Below are positions 16,821 through 25,277 of a stretch of DNA of 64,000 bases, one piece after another (position 1 is the first letter of the stretch; the number at the start of each line of letters is the position of its first letter). Made by a program: the position numbers and the translations under genes. The notes under the pieces were generated by a model. The model saw only the letters and a list, made by a program, of their open reading frames with translations. It was not told where the DNA came from and ran no database searches. This DNA comes from Pseudomonadota bacterium (GTDB lineage Bacteria > Desulfobacterota > Binatia > Binatales > Binataceae), in assembly GCA_021323675.1 (NCBI GenBank), contig JAJPKP010000027.1, forward strand, positions 152,317-216,316, read 5' to 3'.

Positions 16821-18644
16821 TTACGACGACGGTGCGGATGCCGGCGTCTCGATCGGGCTTGACGATGGCGTCGCGGTTCCGATCGGCGGCGACTGCTCGA
16901 CCGGGGTCATCGTCGGCGTTTCAGTAGCGGTCGCGGTTTCACTCGGAGTCTCTGTCGCGGACGCAGTCGCGGTCGCGCTCACGGTCTCGGTCGGGCCTGG
17001 CGAGGGACGCGGACTCGCGCTTGCGCTCACCGTCGTGACGGGTGTCGCAGCGGCGGATCGCGTTGGGGTCGCCGTCGGCAAAGGGGTTTTCGACTCACGA
17101 GGAGCCGGAGTTTCGGTTGGATTCCGATTCGGTGACCTGGTTTCTGACGGCGCCGGTCCGGAGGTGTTTCGAGGCGACGGCGCCGCGGTTTCGCTGGGCT
17201 TCGGCGTTGCGCTTGCTCCAGCGCCGCGAACGGGTGGTGCCGGCGCGGCGGGATTATGGGTCGCGGTCGGCGACGACGTGTGTGTGCCCGGCGCAGTCGG
17301 CGTGTGGGTAGCGCTGGGAGCCGGCGTTTCCGTGCGCGTGGCGGTCGGTGTCTGCGTCGGTGTGGAGGTAGGCGTGGCCGTTGGAGTGGGAGTGGGCGTT
17401 GGAGTCGGCGTGGGCGTGGGAAGTATCCATTTCACCGGCCAACGCACGAAGATCAGGGTTGCGGTATGCCCCGCTCGCGCGGCTGTCATCTTGCCGGCCG
17501 GTCCGAACTTGTTGCTTTCGGGATCGTAGAGCTCGGCGCTATCGAGCGGTTTGAAAGTTATGTCGAGTCCACCGGCGATTAGAACCTTGCCGTCGGGCAG
17601 GAGCGTCGCGGAATGGCCGAAGCGGCCGGCGTTCATGTCCGAAGTCGAGCTAAACATTCCCTTGGCCGGATCGAATATCTCCGCCGAGTTGTCGCTGTGA
17701 CCGCCCGTAATCAGGACCCGGCCGTCCTTCAGGAGCGTTGCCGTATGCCCGGCGCGCGTTTCCTTCATCCTGGGCCCCGGCTTAAAGAGTCCCGTTTTTG
17801 GATTGTAGATCTCGGTCGTGTCGAGGGCGGCGTTGCGCGAATAGGGACTTCCGCCGGCAATCAATACACGGCCGTCCTCGAGCAGTGTCGCGGTATGGTA
17901 GATGCGGTCGGTGCTCATCGATCCGGTTGATGAAAATTTTCCGGTGGCCGGATTGTAAAGCTCGGCCTTGCGGTCGCCGCCGCCGGCGATCAGCACTCTG
18001 CCGTCGTCGAGCAACGTTGCGCTCTGCCGGTAACGGCTTATTGCCATTTTGCCTGTGGCGGCGAAGGTCTTGGTTTCGGGATTGAACAATTCCGCCGCGT
18101 CGGTGCTTCCGCCGACGATCAGCACCATGCCGTTTTTGAGCAGAGTGGCGGTCGGCTCATCGCGCGCCTCCGTCATCGAGGCCGTCTTTGAAAATCCTTC
18201 GACGGGCGAGAAAATTTCGGCGGACTTGAGAATCCACGGCATCACCGGCCCCGGAAACATTATCGTCGGCACCAGGACGGCATCGACTCCGCCCACGACG
18301 AGCACGCTGCCGTCGGGCAGGAGAGAGGCGGCATGATGGTCGCGCCTCGAATCCATCTTTCCGATCGGAAGAAACTGGCCGGTCTCGACGTCGTAGATTT
18401 CAGCGGTCTCCAGCACCGCCGGGCTCTCTCCGGTCGGGACCTTGATAGTGCCGGTGCCGCCGGTAATCAGCACGACCGGGCGCAGGACCACGGTCGGAGT
18501 GGCGGTTGGCGTCAGCGTGGGGGTGGGCTTTTTGCGAGATCGCCGGCTGCGCGCGGCCGCGCCATTGACGCACAGGCCGACGAACATCGCGGCGGCCGCG
18601 AAAACGGCGAGAAAGCGCAGGGTTCTTCCGCAGCGGGTCATCAT
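16821..18644 (-). CDS. secreted kelch/galactose-oxidase-type beta-propeller with Thr/Pro-rich tail
   Basis: About 607 residues. A signal peptide (FLAVFAAAAMFVGLC) is followed by an RRSRRK segment and a first Thr/Pro linker. Then come at least six kelch-like repeats, each of the form HTATLLKDGRVLITGG with SAEIYDP, predicting a beta-propeller. A long Thr/Pro/Ser-rich low-complexity tail (about the last 200 residues) resembles glycosylated linkers. No anchor is seen at the end. The start is one of two adjacent ATGs (18644 or 18641) overlapping the stop of the upstream MFS gene (ATGATGA), so it is translationally coupled. Confidence 0.78.
   Translation of the reverse strand: MMTRCGRTLRFLAVFAAAAMFVGLCVNGAAARSRRSRKKPTPTLTPTATPTVVLRPVVLITGGTGTIKVPTGESPAVLETAEIYDVETGQFLPIGKMDSRRDHHAASLLPDGSVLVVGGVDAVLVPTIMFPGPVMPWILKSAEIFSPVEGFSKTASMTEARDEPTATLLKNGMVLIVGGSTDAAELFNPETKTFAATGKMAISRYRQSATLLDDGRVLIAGGGDRKAELYNPATGKFSSTGSMSTDRIYHTATLLEDGRVLIAGGSPYSRNAALDTTEIYNPKTGLFKPGPRMKETRAGHTATLLKDGRVLITGGHSDNSAEIFDPAKGMFSSTSDMNAGRFGHSATLLPDGKVLIAGGLDITFKPLDSAELYDPESNKFGPAGKMTAARAGHTATLIFVRWPVKWILPTPTPTPTPTPTPTATPTSTPTQTPTATRTETPAPSATHTPTAPGTHTSSPTATHNPAAPAPPVRGAGASATPKPSETAAPSPRNTSGPAPSETRSPNRNPTETPAPRESKTPLPTATPTRSAAATPVTTVSASASPRPSPGPTETVSATATASATETPSETATATETPTMTPVEQSPPIGTATPSSSPIETPASAPSS
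17370..17421. repeat. short-period imperfect repeat inside the kelch-protein gene
   Basis: Tandem imperfect 6-base units (GGAGTG, GGCGTT, GGCGTG) encode a Thr-Pro dipeptide run on the minus strand. Such tracts can slip during replication and vary the linker length. Confidence 0.6.
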
Positions 18645-19990
18645 CGGTTTTTCTGCACCGGGGTCGCCAGCGTCGTGCGATGCGGGACCTTTTCCCACTC
18701 GTCTTCCTTGGCGGCAACGCTGAGAGGCAGGCCGCGGGTTTCATCGATGAACAGCCCGAAAATAAGCGCGCTGGGCAATCCAAGCAGCGCGAGATAGCCG
18801 ATCACGTTGGTGAGTCCGCCGAGCGGGCGGATTAAAGCGGCGATCATCGCCTGCGCCAGCATCGAAAACACCGCGCCGACGATCATCTGCCAGCCCATCA
18901 TCGTCGAGCGCAGCGCGGCGGGGAAAAGCTCAGTGGCGGACGCATTCGCGCCGACGGTCATGATGCCCGAGCCGACTTTGAACCAGCAGTAGATCGACGT
19001 AAGCCAGACCATCGGCCATACGAACGAGACGTTGGGCCACCAGTAGAATGCGATCGCGCCGAGCCATGCCGCCCCGCCGAAGTAGGTGACGGTCGGAACC
19101 CGGCCGAACCGTTCCGACGTCCACGCGCCGATCGGGAAACCCACCATCCCGACCAGCATCCCGGTGACTACCAGTGTACTGGCTTTTTCAGGCGAAAGTC
19201 CGATTATCGAGACCGCTTCGTAGTAGAGCCATCCGTTGACCGCCGTGCCCGCGACCGTCGCGAGCGCGGCATTGGAAATCAGCGCGAGCGCGCGCCGGCG
19301 GTAGATGGGATTGAAGACGTCGTAGATACGGCTTTTGGTGATGGTGCCCTTCGAGCGCTGCTCCGCCCACTGCGTCTCCGGCAGCATCCGCGCCACCGGA
19401 AAAACCAGCGCGATTCCCGCAACCGACGGCGCAAACAGCCATCGCCACGAGTAGCCGACCCTGAGCAACACCGGAATTACGAAATAGCCAAGCACGCCGC
19501 CGATCGCGCTTGCGGTCGCCGCTGCGGCCTGCCCTCGCGCGCGCTGATTGACCGGAAGCTCTTCGGCGAGCAGGGCGATTCCAGAAGTTACCGAGCCGCC
19601 GAGCAGCGCGGAGATGAGGATTTGATAGACGGCAAAGGACACGGCGCCTTGTGCGACTGCGCTGCCCAGCGACAGCAACGGCGCCAGGACGAGGCTCAGC
19701 AGGATGATTCGGCGGCGGCCGACCCGGTCGGCCCATCGAGAAAGCGCGAGAGATCCGAACGCCGACACCGACATCCAGGCAAAGAGTTTCGCGAGCGCCG
19801 ATTGATCGAGGGCGAAGCTCTTGGAGATCCAGGGGGAGGCGATTCCGGCAATCGACAGGGTGTAGCCCTGGTAGATCTGGAGGATGACGATAGCGGCGAT
19901 GATGGCAGCGATTTCGCGCAGAGAATCGCCGGTGCGCGAGGAGACGGCGCTGGCCTGCGGGGTCCGGCTTTGGACGGCGGTCGTGTCCAT
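18641..19990 (-). CDS. major facilitator superfamily transporter
   Basis: A 449-residue, 12-helix MFS carrier. The cytoplasmic loop between helices 2 and 3 has RWADRVGRRRII, the family signature, and the second half has a matching loop (GAWTSERFGRVP). The N terminus is cytosolic. The substrate is unknown. It overlaps the kelch-protein gene downstream, an unusual partner for a transporter. It is separated from the next upstream gene by a 292-base divergent region. Confidence 0.85.
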   Translation of the reverse strand: MDTTAVQSRTPQASAVSSRTGDSLREIAAIIAAIVILQIYQGYTLSIAGIASPWISKSFALDQSALAKLFAWMSVSAFGSLALSRWADRVGRRRIILLSLVLAPLLSLGSAVAQGAVSFAVYQILISALLGGSVTSGIALLAEELPVNQRARGQAAAATASAIGGVLGYFVIPVLLRVGYSWRWLFAPSVAGIALVFPVARMLPETQWAEQRSKGTITKSRIYDVFNPIYRRRALALISNAALATVAGTAVNGWLYYEAVSIIGLSPEKASTLVVTGMLVGMVGFPIGAWTSERFGRVPTVTYFGGAAWLGAIAFYWWPNVSFVWPMVWLTSIYCWFKVGSGIMTVGANASATELFPAALRSTMMGWQMIVGAVFSMLAQAMIAALIRPLGGLTNVIGYLALLGLPSALIFGLFIDETRGLPLSVAAKEDEWEKVPHRTTLATPVQKNR

Positions 19991-20158
19991 CTAGCAGGGA
20001 GTCGCCGCTGGAAGATTCGCTAAATTACTGTTTTGTTTTTGCGAATTAGCCGTCGCCAAGCTGCCCCTCCCTGGCCACCCCAAAACGGCTGCACCAGTTA
20101 CGCTATTCGCGCTTACGAAATGCGTTATTCCAACCGCGTTATCGGAGTGCAGGTCCAA

Positions 20159-20188
20159 GAAATATTCCTTGTATTCCGCGGATATTTC
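20159..20188. promoter_or_regulatory. AT-rich inverted repeat upstream of the sigma54-type promoter
   Basis: GAAATAT (20159-20165) and ATATTTC (20182-20188) form an inverted repeat with a 16-base spacer, about 25 bases upstream of the -24 element. A direct repeat GCGTTAT (20122-20128 and 20136-20142) lies further upstream. These could be activator sites. The 292-base gap 19991-20282 contains no convincing gene. Confidence 0.3.
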
Positions 20189-20210
20189 AACCCGAGGGAT
20201 GTGGAATTTT

Positions 20211-20227
20211 GGGGCACGCCGATTGCA
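20211..20227 (+). promoter_or_regulatory. sigma54 (-24/-12) promoter candidate for the MsbA-like gene
   Basis: The segment GGGCACG-CCGA-TTGCA matches the sigma54 consensus TGGCACG-N4-TTGCA at all but one position. The invariant GG (20213-20214) and GC (20225-20226) are separated by exactly 10 bases. Transcription would start near 20238, 45 bases before the ATG. An enhancer-binding activator would be required; none is encoded in this window. Confidence 0.55.
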
Positions 20228-20282
20228 CATTGAGAGGTAAGCATTCAGGCGGGGGAGCCACAGGAAAATCGAAAGGCGTTTT

Positions 20283-22175
20283 ATGAATTCAGGCGACAAG
20301 CTCGGCGAGACCTCGATGCATCCACTGCTCAGGTTTCTGTCCTATCTCAGACCGCACGCGCGGCTGGTCGTCGGAGCGGCCCTGACGGGCATTGGGAAGT
20401 TTACCCTTCCGCTCGCCTTTCCGCTTGCGTTCCGATACGTCGTGGACGTTCTGGTCGCGTCGCATCCCCATCCCGATGCGATCAGCGGGACGATCGACCA
20501 CTGGTGCGCCACAGTCTCCAGCCTGCTGGGACTGGGCACGGCGGTGCAGGGCAAGCTGGCCGCATTGAGCATCGTCCTGCTGCTGCTCTACACGCTGCAG
20601 GCGGTCGCCAGCTACTACCGCAACTACTGGGCGGGCCTGGCGGGCCATCGGCTCATCTTCGACCTTCAGTGCAAGCTGTTCGCCCATCTGCAGAGGCTCC
20701 CGCATTCGTTTTTCGATCGCAATCCCTCGGGTGCGATTGTTTCGCGCGTGCTGAATGACGTTTCGCGCGCCAACGAGCTGATCGATTCGGCGTTCGTGGA
20801 CGTGTGGATGGACGCGACGTCGCTGGCGATTGTCATCGGCCTTTTGTTCGCGATGGATTGGCGGCTTGCGCTGGTTGCCCTGGCAATCGCGCCGTTCTGG
20901 GTCGCCTTCATGCGCATCTACTCGCCTCGCATCAAGGCCGTAAGCCATCGGATGCAGGAAAAGGTCGAGGAGATTACCGGCGAGGTTCATGAGCGCGTGG
21001 TCGGCGCGACCACGGTCAAATCGTTCGGCGGCGAAGACCGCGAGGTCAGCCGTTTTCGCCAGCGCGGCAGCGAAATGTACGATCGCTCGATCGACAAGGT
21101 TCGCCTTGCCGCGTCACAGGAGATGCTCATTCAGCTCCTGACCCGCTCCGCGCCCGCCGTGGTGCTGTGGGTTGGCGCCGTGATGATCGTGCATGGCACG
21201 CTCACGCTCGGCACCCTGATGGCGTTCTTCTTCTACGTGCAGTTCCTGTATCTGCCGCTGGAACGCTTCGCGCAGCTTTCGATCGTGGTCTCGGGATCGC
21301 TCGCGGCCATCGAACGGATGTTTGGTTTCCTCGACCTGCGGCCGGAGATCGCGGACCATCCGCTGAGCCGTCCGTTCCAGGTGAAGCGCGGTTCGGTGGA
21401 TTTCGAAGGAGTGCATTTCGGCTACCCGCCGCGCGAAGGCGCTGAACGCCGCGAGGTCCTCAAAGGAATAGACCTGCACATTCCGGGCGGCTATCGCGTC
21501 GCGCTGGTTGGCCGCTCAGGCGCGGGCAAAACCACCCTGGCAAGCCTGATTCCGCGCTTTTACGACGTAACCGGCGGGCGCGTGATGGTGGACGGCAAGG
21601 ACGTGCGTCACTACACGCTCAAGTCGCTGCGCCAGGCCGTGAGCCTGGTGACCCAGGATGCGCTCCTGTTCAGCGCGAGCATCCGCGACAACCTGCTCTA
21701 TGCGCGCCCGGATGCGACCGACGAGATGATGTGGCAGGCGCTCGAACAGGCCAACCTGCGCGAGTTCGTCGAGCAGGCGCCCGACAAGCTCGACACCATT
21801 ATCGGCGAGCGCGGAATGAAGGTCTCCGGCGGCCAGCGCCAGCGCCTCGCAATCGCGCGCGCCTTCCTCAAGGACTCGAAGATCGTCATCCTCGATGAGG
21901 CGACCTCGGCTGTGGATTCGGAGTCTGAGAACCTGATTCACGAGGCGATGGAGCGGCTGATGGAAGGCCGCACAGTGTTCCTGATCGCGCATCGCCTGCG
22001 CAGCGCCGTGACTGCCGATCTGATCATCGCGCTCGACAACGGAACGGTGTCCGAAGTTGGCACGCATACCGACCTGCTCCGTCGCAACGGCACCTATGCC
22101 CGGCTGTATCGCGAACAGACCCGCGGCCTGATCCTGAATCCGCGCGATACCGAGGCTCAGCAAGTCGCCTTCTAA
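20283..22175 (+). CDS. ABC exporter with fused permease and ATPase (MsbA/HlyB-like half-transporter)
   Basis: A 630-residue half-transporter. The N-terminal six-helix exporter domain (about 20-330) includes the conserved coupling region (RLPHSFFDRNPSGAIVSR). The C-terminal ATPase has Walker A GRSGAGKTT near 410-418, signature VSGGQRQR near 516, Walker B IVILDEATS near 535 and the switch histidine IAHRL. Homodimers of this type export lipid A, lipids, peptides or drugs across the inner membrane. It stands alone between a sigma54-like promoter and a strong terminator, so it is a monocistronic, probably signal-controlled gene. Confidence 0.92.
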   Translation: MNSGDKLGETSMHPLLRFLSYLRPHARLVVGAALTGIGKFTLPLAFPLAFRYVVDVLVASHPHPDAISGTIDHWCATVSSLLGLGTAVQGKLAALSIVLLLLYTLQAVASYYRNYWAGLAGHRLIFDLQCKLFAHLQRLPHSFFDRNPSGAIVSRVLNDVSRANELIDSAFVDVWMDATSLAIVIGLLFAMDWRLALVALAIAPFWVAFMRIYSPRIKAVSHRMQEKVEEITGEVHERVVGATTVKSFGGEDREVSRFRQRGSEMYDRSIDKVRLAASQEMLIQLLTRSAPAVVLWVGAVMIVHGTLTLGTLMAFFFYVQFLYLPLERFAQLSIVVSGSLAAIERMFGFLDLRPEIADHPLSRPFQVKRGSVDFEGVHFGYPPREGAERREVLKGIDLHIPGGYRVALVGRSGAGKTTLASLIPRFYDVTGGRVMVDGKDVRHYTLKSLRQAVSLVTQDALLFSASIRDNLLYARPDATDEMMWQALEQANLREFVEQAPDKLDTIIGERGMKVSGGQRQRLAIARAFLKDSKIVILDEATSAVDSESENLIHEAMERLMEGRTVFLIAHRLRSAVTADLIIALDNGTVSEVGTHTDLLRRNGTYARLYREQTRGLILNPRDTEAQQVAF

Positions 22176-22202
22176 AGGTCGGCTGAAACCGGCAAAGAGT
22201 CA

Positions 22203-22234
22203 GGGGCGAGCAGCAATGCTCGCCCCTTTTTTTT
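22203..22234 (+). terminator. rho-independent terminator after the ABC exporter
   Basis: A perfect 10-bp stem (GGGGCGAGCA/TGCTCGCCCC) with a GCAA tetraloop is followed by eight T residues (22227-22234), 28 bases after the stop codon. Confidence 0.92.
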
Positions 22235-22291
22235 CTGGGCAAAGTCAGCTTGTTTTATGCGCGTGATTAGTAAAGAATTTTGCACTACGCC

Positions 22292-22316
22292 AAACTAGTG
22301 ACAACATAACTAGTTT
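22292..22316. promoter_or_regulatory. perfect inverted repeat upstream of the thaumatin-like gene
   Basis: AAACTAGT (22292-22299), a 9-base spacer and ACTAGTTT (22309-22316) form a perfect 8-9-8 inverted repeat in an AT-rich stretch 72 bases before the ATG. No T-run follows, so an operator is more likely than a terminator. Confidence 0.5.
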
Positions 22317-22388
22317 AAATATTTCTTGTTAGGCGGAAACCCTTGCTCTGAAGGACGCGCTCGAAAAAGGGATCGGTGAGAGCAGCAG

Positions 22389-25151
22389 ATGGAAATTCGC
22401 AAGCTCATGCAATGGATGCGCTTCATCACGTCCGCTAAGACCAGAATTGCGATTGTTTCAGGGATTGCGACCGTTGCGATCATGGCAATTGCGATAAGTG
22501 CCGCAGTCGGTGGACGAACCAAAACCGCCAGCGCATCCAGCGCCCCGGCGTTCGGATCGTCGTCGCAATGCCCGGCCGGCTCCCGCGCGCTGACGTTCAC
22601 CAACAAATGCAATTTCGATGTGTATCTCGCGGAGCTGCCCGCCAGTCCCCAGCTACAGGGAACGCCAACCTGCTCAACTGACGCCGACTGCAACACCAAC
22701 GCCGGGGATCCCACCGGTCCGGTGCTCTGCGTGAACGGCAAGTGCACCGAGACGTGTTCATCCGACTCGGATTGCGGCGCCAATCAGACCTGCTGGCCTA
22801 CGAACAACATGAATACTCCCGTGTCGGGGCCGGGCCACACGGTCAGTAACTGCGTGTTCTCGAACTTTGAGCCGACGAGTCTGTCGAGCCCTGCTCCAAG
22901 TTCGGGCTCTCCCTGGCAGCTTCCGGCAAACGGCGGAGAATCCGTGATCTGCGTACCGGAGGGACCCATCAATGGCCAGAAGGGCCCCCAGGGAGGGACC
23001 GTGCCATCCGGCGGCTCGTGCACGCAGAACTCGGATTGCGTGAGCAACACCTGCGCGGGAGATTCGCCCACATTTGATCGACTTTGCAAAACAGGGGAAG
23101 CGAATTGCCAGTGCAAGCCGGTGTTCACCTGGGGCGGCACGTTCTGGGGGCGGACCGAATGCACGGGCGCGAACACCTCGAGCAATCAATTGACCTGCCA
23201 AACCGGCAACTGCGGCGCCGCCAATGGAGTGCAGGGATCGCTGGATTGCAACGGGACCGCTACTGTCCTCAATCCCTTTGCGCCGCAACCGCCTACTTAT
23301 GTCGGCGAGTTTACGCTGGAAGTTCCACCTGTCCCGGCGACCTATAACGCCGGAGCTCAGGACTTTTACGACATCAGCAACGTGAGCGGCTTCAATGTCG
23401 GCTTTTCGATGGTCCCGGTCCAGGGGACGTTTTCTCCGCCATTTACCAACTCCAACATCTATCAATGCGGCCCCGCTGGCGCGGTGTCCTGGGATTCCTC
23501 CGGCAATCCGTTGACCTATTGTTCTTTTGATCTCGTCGATTCCAGCACCTGTCCATCCGTCCTTCAGTATCTCGATTCGAGCAGCAACCTCGCGGCGTGT
23601 TGGAATCCGAGCCAGGGCTGTTCCACCGGAGCGCTGACCACAGAACTGGGATGCAACAACCAGGTGCCGTTCCTCTGCCAGACGAGCGCTGATTGCCCAT
23701 ACAATCAGAACAATCCGCAAACCCAGACGATGACCTGCAACAAGGCTGGCGGTCAGAGTTTTGGCCAGTGTCAATGCAGCACGACCAGCGACTGTCCGTC
23801 GGGTTTCACTTGCAACGGCGGCACCTGCCAGAACTCCAGCGCGACGTGGGCGGAGTTGTACGGTTGTTCGGGCTACTACAATCTCTCGCCTTACAACGGA
23901 AGCACCACCACTACGAAGGACGTCGGTATCGTGTGCGGCTGCCCGTCGTGGTCCAATCCGGGAACCTGCATCACCCACAACATCAACTGGGAGCAGATTC
24001 CTGCGGGGAGCAATGGCGTGCCGTCATCGACCGCGACGCCCTCAACCAACAATCTGTTTCTCGCATTTCACAACTCCTGTCCGTACGCGTACTCCTACGC
24101 CTACGACGATCTGGCCGCGACCTACGGATGTACGAACGACCAGAGCACCGGTCCTTCCTACAATATGACCTTCTGTCCGGGAACCAGCGGGCCGACCCCG
24201 ACCGCTACGGCGACCCCGACCGCTACGGCGACAGCGACAGGGACGGCCACGGCGACGGCAAGCCGAACGCCGACGCCGACGGTCACGGCGACGGCGACCG
24301 CGAGCGCTTCGCCGACCGCGACGGCCACGGCAACAGCCACCCGAACCCCGACCCCGACTTCGACTCCGAGCCGAACTCCGACGCCGACGGTTACGGCGAC
24401 CGCCACCTCCAGCCCTTCGCCCACGGTGACCACTACGGCAACCGCGACCGTCAGTCCCTCGGCTACGCCGACGGCTACTCCAACCGTTCAGGGCAAGACA
24501 GAGGTGCTGACGCAGGGGAGCGGCAAGTACAGTCCGGGTGACACTGCCGATCTGGGCAGCTTTGGCTATCAGCCATTGGGCAACAACGGGCAACAGATCG
24601 AGTCAGTGACAGTAGAGATCGGCAAGCCGCGCGATTTCAGCTCGTTGACTTTGACGGCATCGATCGATGGATCCCAGGTCGCTTCGGTCACCGTCAACTC
24701 ACCCAATATTGCCAAGGAGACGGTGTTTACCTTCTCGCCGGCTATCGATGTTCCAGCGGCATCGTCCGTCACCTTTGCGCTGAGCGGAGTGATTTCCAGC
24801 AGTTCGTCAAGCCGGCTTGATCTTTCCCGCCCCGTGAAGCTTGCGGGCATTTTGGGCGGCGGAAAGACGGGATCGATGAAAGGCGCGGGTCCGCTGATGT
24901 TCGCGTTGAGTTTGCTTGGGATGGTGATTGCGCCGTTCAGCACCACCGCGCGCAGGCGTCGGAGCGCGATATTCGCCGCCGCGATCCTAATGCTTGCCAC
25001 CGGGCTTGCCGGATGCGGCGGCTCTTCGTCAGGCGGCCCGGTCTCGACCGCCTCGACTCAGCATGTCATCGCGATGGATGTCACCGAGGGCGGCGGTCAG
25101 GTCAACATAAGCGGGTTGCCCCTGAACCTCGGTACTATCAGCAAGAAGTAA
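22389..25151 (+). CDS. secreted thaumatin-like protein with Cys-rich repeats, Thr/Pro linker and unusual C terminus
   Basis: A 920-residue modular protein. An N-terminal hydrophobic segment (about 20-42) exports it. A thaumatin-like fold starts near 68 (TFTNKCNFDVYLAE). Its hallmark segments are FWGRTECTG and CQTGNCG (near 240-270), EFTLEV, DFYDISNVSGFNVGFSM and, near 565-595, YSYAYDD and YNMTFCP. Cys-rich units of the form C-x4-DC-x-n-C (CSTDADC, CSSDSDC, CTQNSDC, CSTTSDC) are inserted. A Thr/Pro/Ala-rich linker covers about 600-700, then a beta-rich domain. The C terminus has a helix, RRRR (about 855-858), a second helix and the lipobox-like LAGCGGSS (Cys near 877). Thaumatin-like proteins bind or cleave beta-glucans; that activity is unproven here. 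Confidence 0.8.
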   Translation: MEIRKLMQWMRFITSAKTRIAIVSGIATVAIMAIAISAAVGGRTKTASASSAPAFGSSSQCPAGSRALTFTNKCNFDVYLAELPASPQLQGTPTCSTDADCNTNAGDPTGPVLCVNGKCTETCSSDSDCGANQTCWPTNNMNTPVSGPGHTVSNCVFSNFEPTSLSSPAPSSGSPWQLPANGGESVICVPEGPINGQKGPQGGTVPSGGSCTQNSDCVSNTCAGDSPTFDRLCKTGEANCQCKPVFTWGGTFWGRTECTGANTSSNQLTCQTGNCGAANGVQGSLDCNGTATVLNPFAPQPPTYVGEFTLEVPPVPATYNAGAQDFYDISNVSGFNVGFSMVPVQGTFSPPFTNSNIYQCGPAGAVSWDSSGNPLTYCSFDLVDSSTCPSVLQYLDSSSNLAACWNPSQGCSTGALTTELGCNNQVPFLCQTSADCPYNQNNPQTQTMTCNKAGGQSFGQCQCSTTSDCPSGFTCNGGTCQNSSATWAELYGCSGYYNLSPYNGSTTTTKDVGIVCGCPSWSNPGTCITHNINWEQIPAGSNGVPSSTATPSTNNLFLAFHNSCPYAYSYAYDDLAATYGCTNDQSTGPSYNMTFCPGTSGPTPTATATPTATATATGTATATASRTPTPTVTATATASASPTATATATATRTPTPTSTPSRTPTPTVTATATSSPSPTVTTTATATVSPSATPTATPTVQGKTEVLTQGSGKYSPGDTADLGSFGYQPLGNNGQQIESVTVEIGKPRDFSSLTLTASIDGSQVASVTVNSPNIAKETVFTFSPAIDVPAASSVTFALSGVISSSSSSRLDLSRPVKLAGILGGGKTGSMKGAGPLMFALSLLGMVIAPFSTTARRRRSAIFAAAILMLATGLAGCGGSSSGGPVSTASTQHVIAMDVTEGGGQVNISGLPLNLGTISKK
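24190..24490. repeat. low-complexity repeat encoding the Thr/Pro/Ala linker
   Basis: About 300 bases of imperfect short-period repeats built from ACG, GCG, CCG and ACC codons (variants of CCGACGGCGACG) encode the linker of the thaumatin-like protein. The same kind of repeat occurs, on the opposite strand, in the kelch-protein gene. Confidence 0.6.
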
Positions 25152-25189
25152 GGCCGAGCTCGGAACGGCTCCTTCACGAGAGATCGAAA

Positions 25190-25224
25190 GCGCCGCCGCT
25201 TCCATGGCAATGAAGCGGCGGCGC
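25190..25224. terminator. convergent terminator hairpin
   Basis: A perfect 13-bp stem (GCGCCGCCGCTTC with its complement) and a 9-base loop is followed by GTATTTT. It lies between the thaumatin-like gene (+) and the MHS carrier (-). Confidence 0.75.
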
Positions 25225-25277
25225 GTATTTTCGCTCCTTCGGACTGGTCCGCGGAATCGGCGAATTCCGGGGGTTGG

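Noticed and set aside
17035..17529. A valine/glycine-rich plus-strand frame in the kelch-protein gene.
   Set aside because: It is the antisense translation of the Thr/Pro repeat tract.
24195..24490. Possible CRISPR-like array in the repeated DNA of the thaumatin-like gene.
   Set aside because: The repeats are short, imperfect and in frame as a Thr/Pro/Ala linker; there are no regular spacers.
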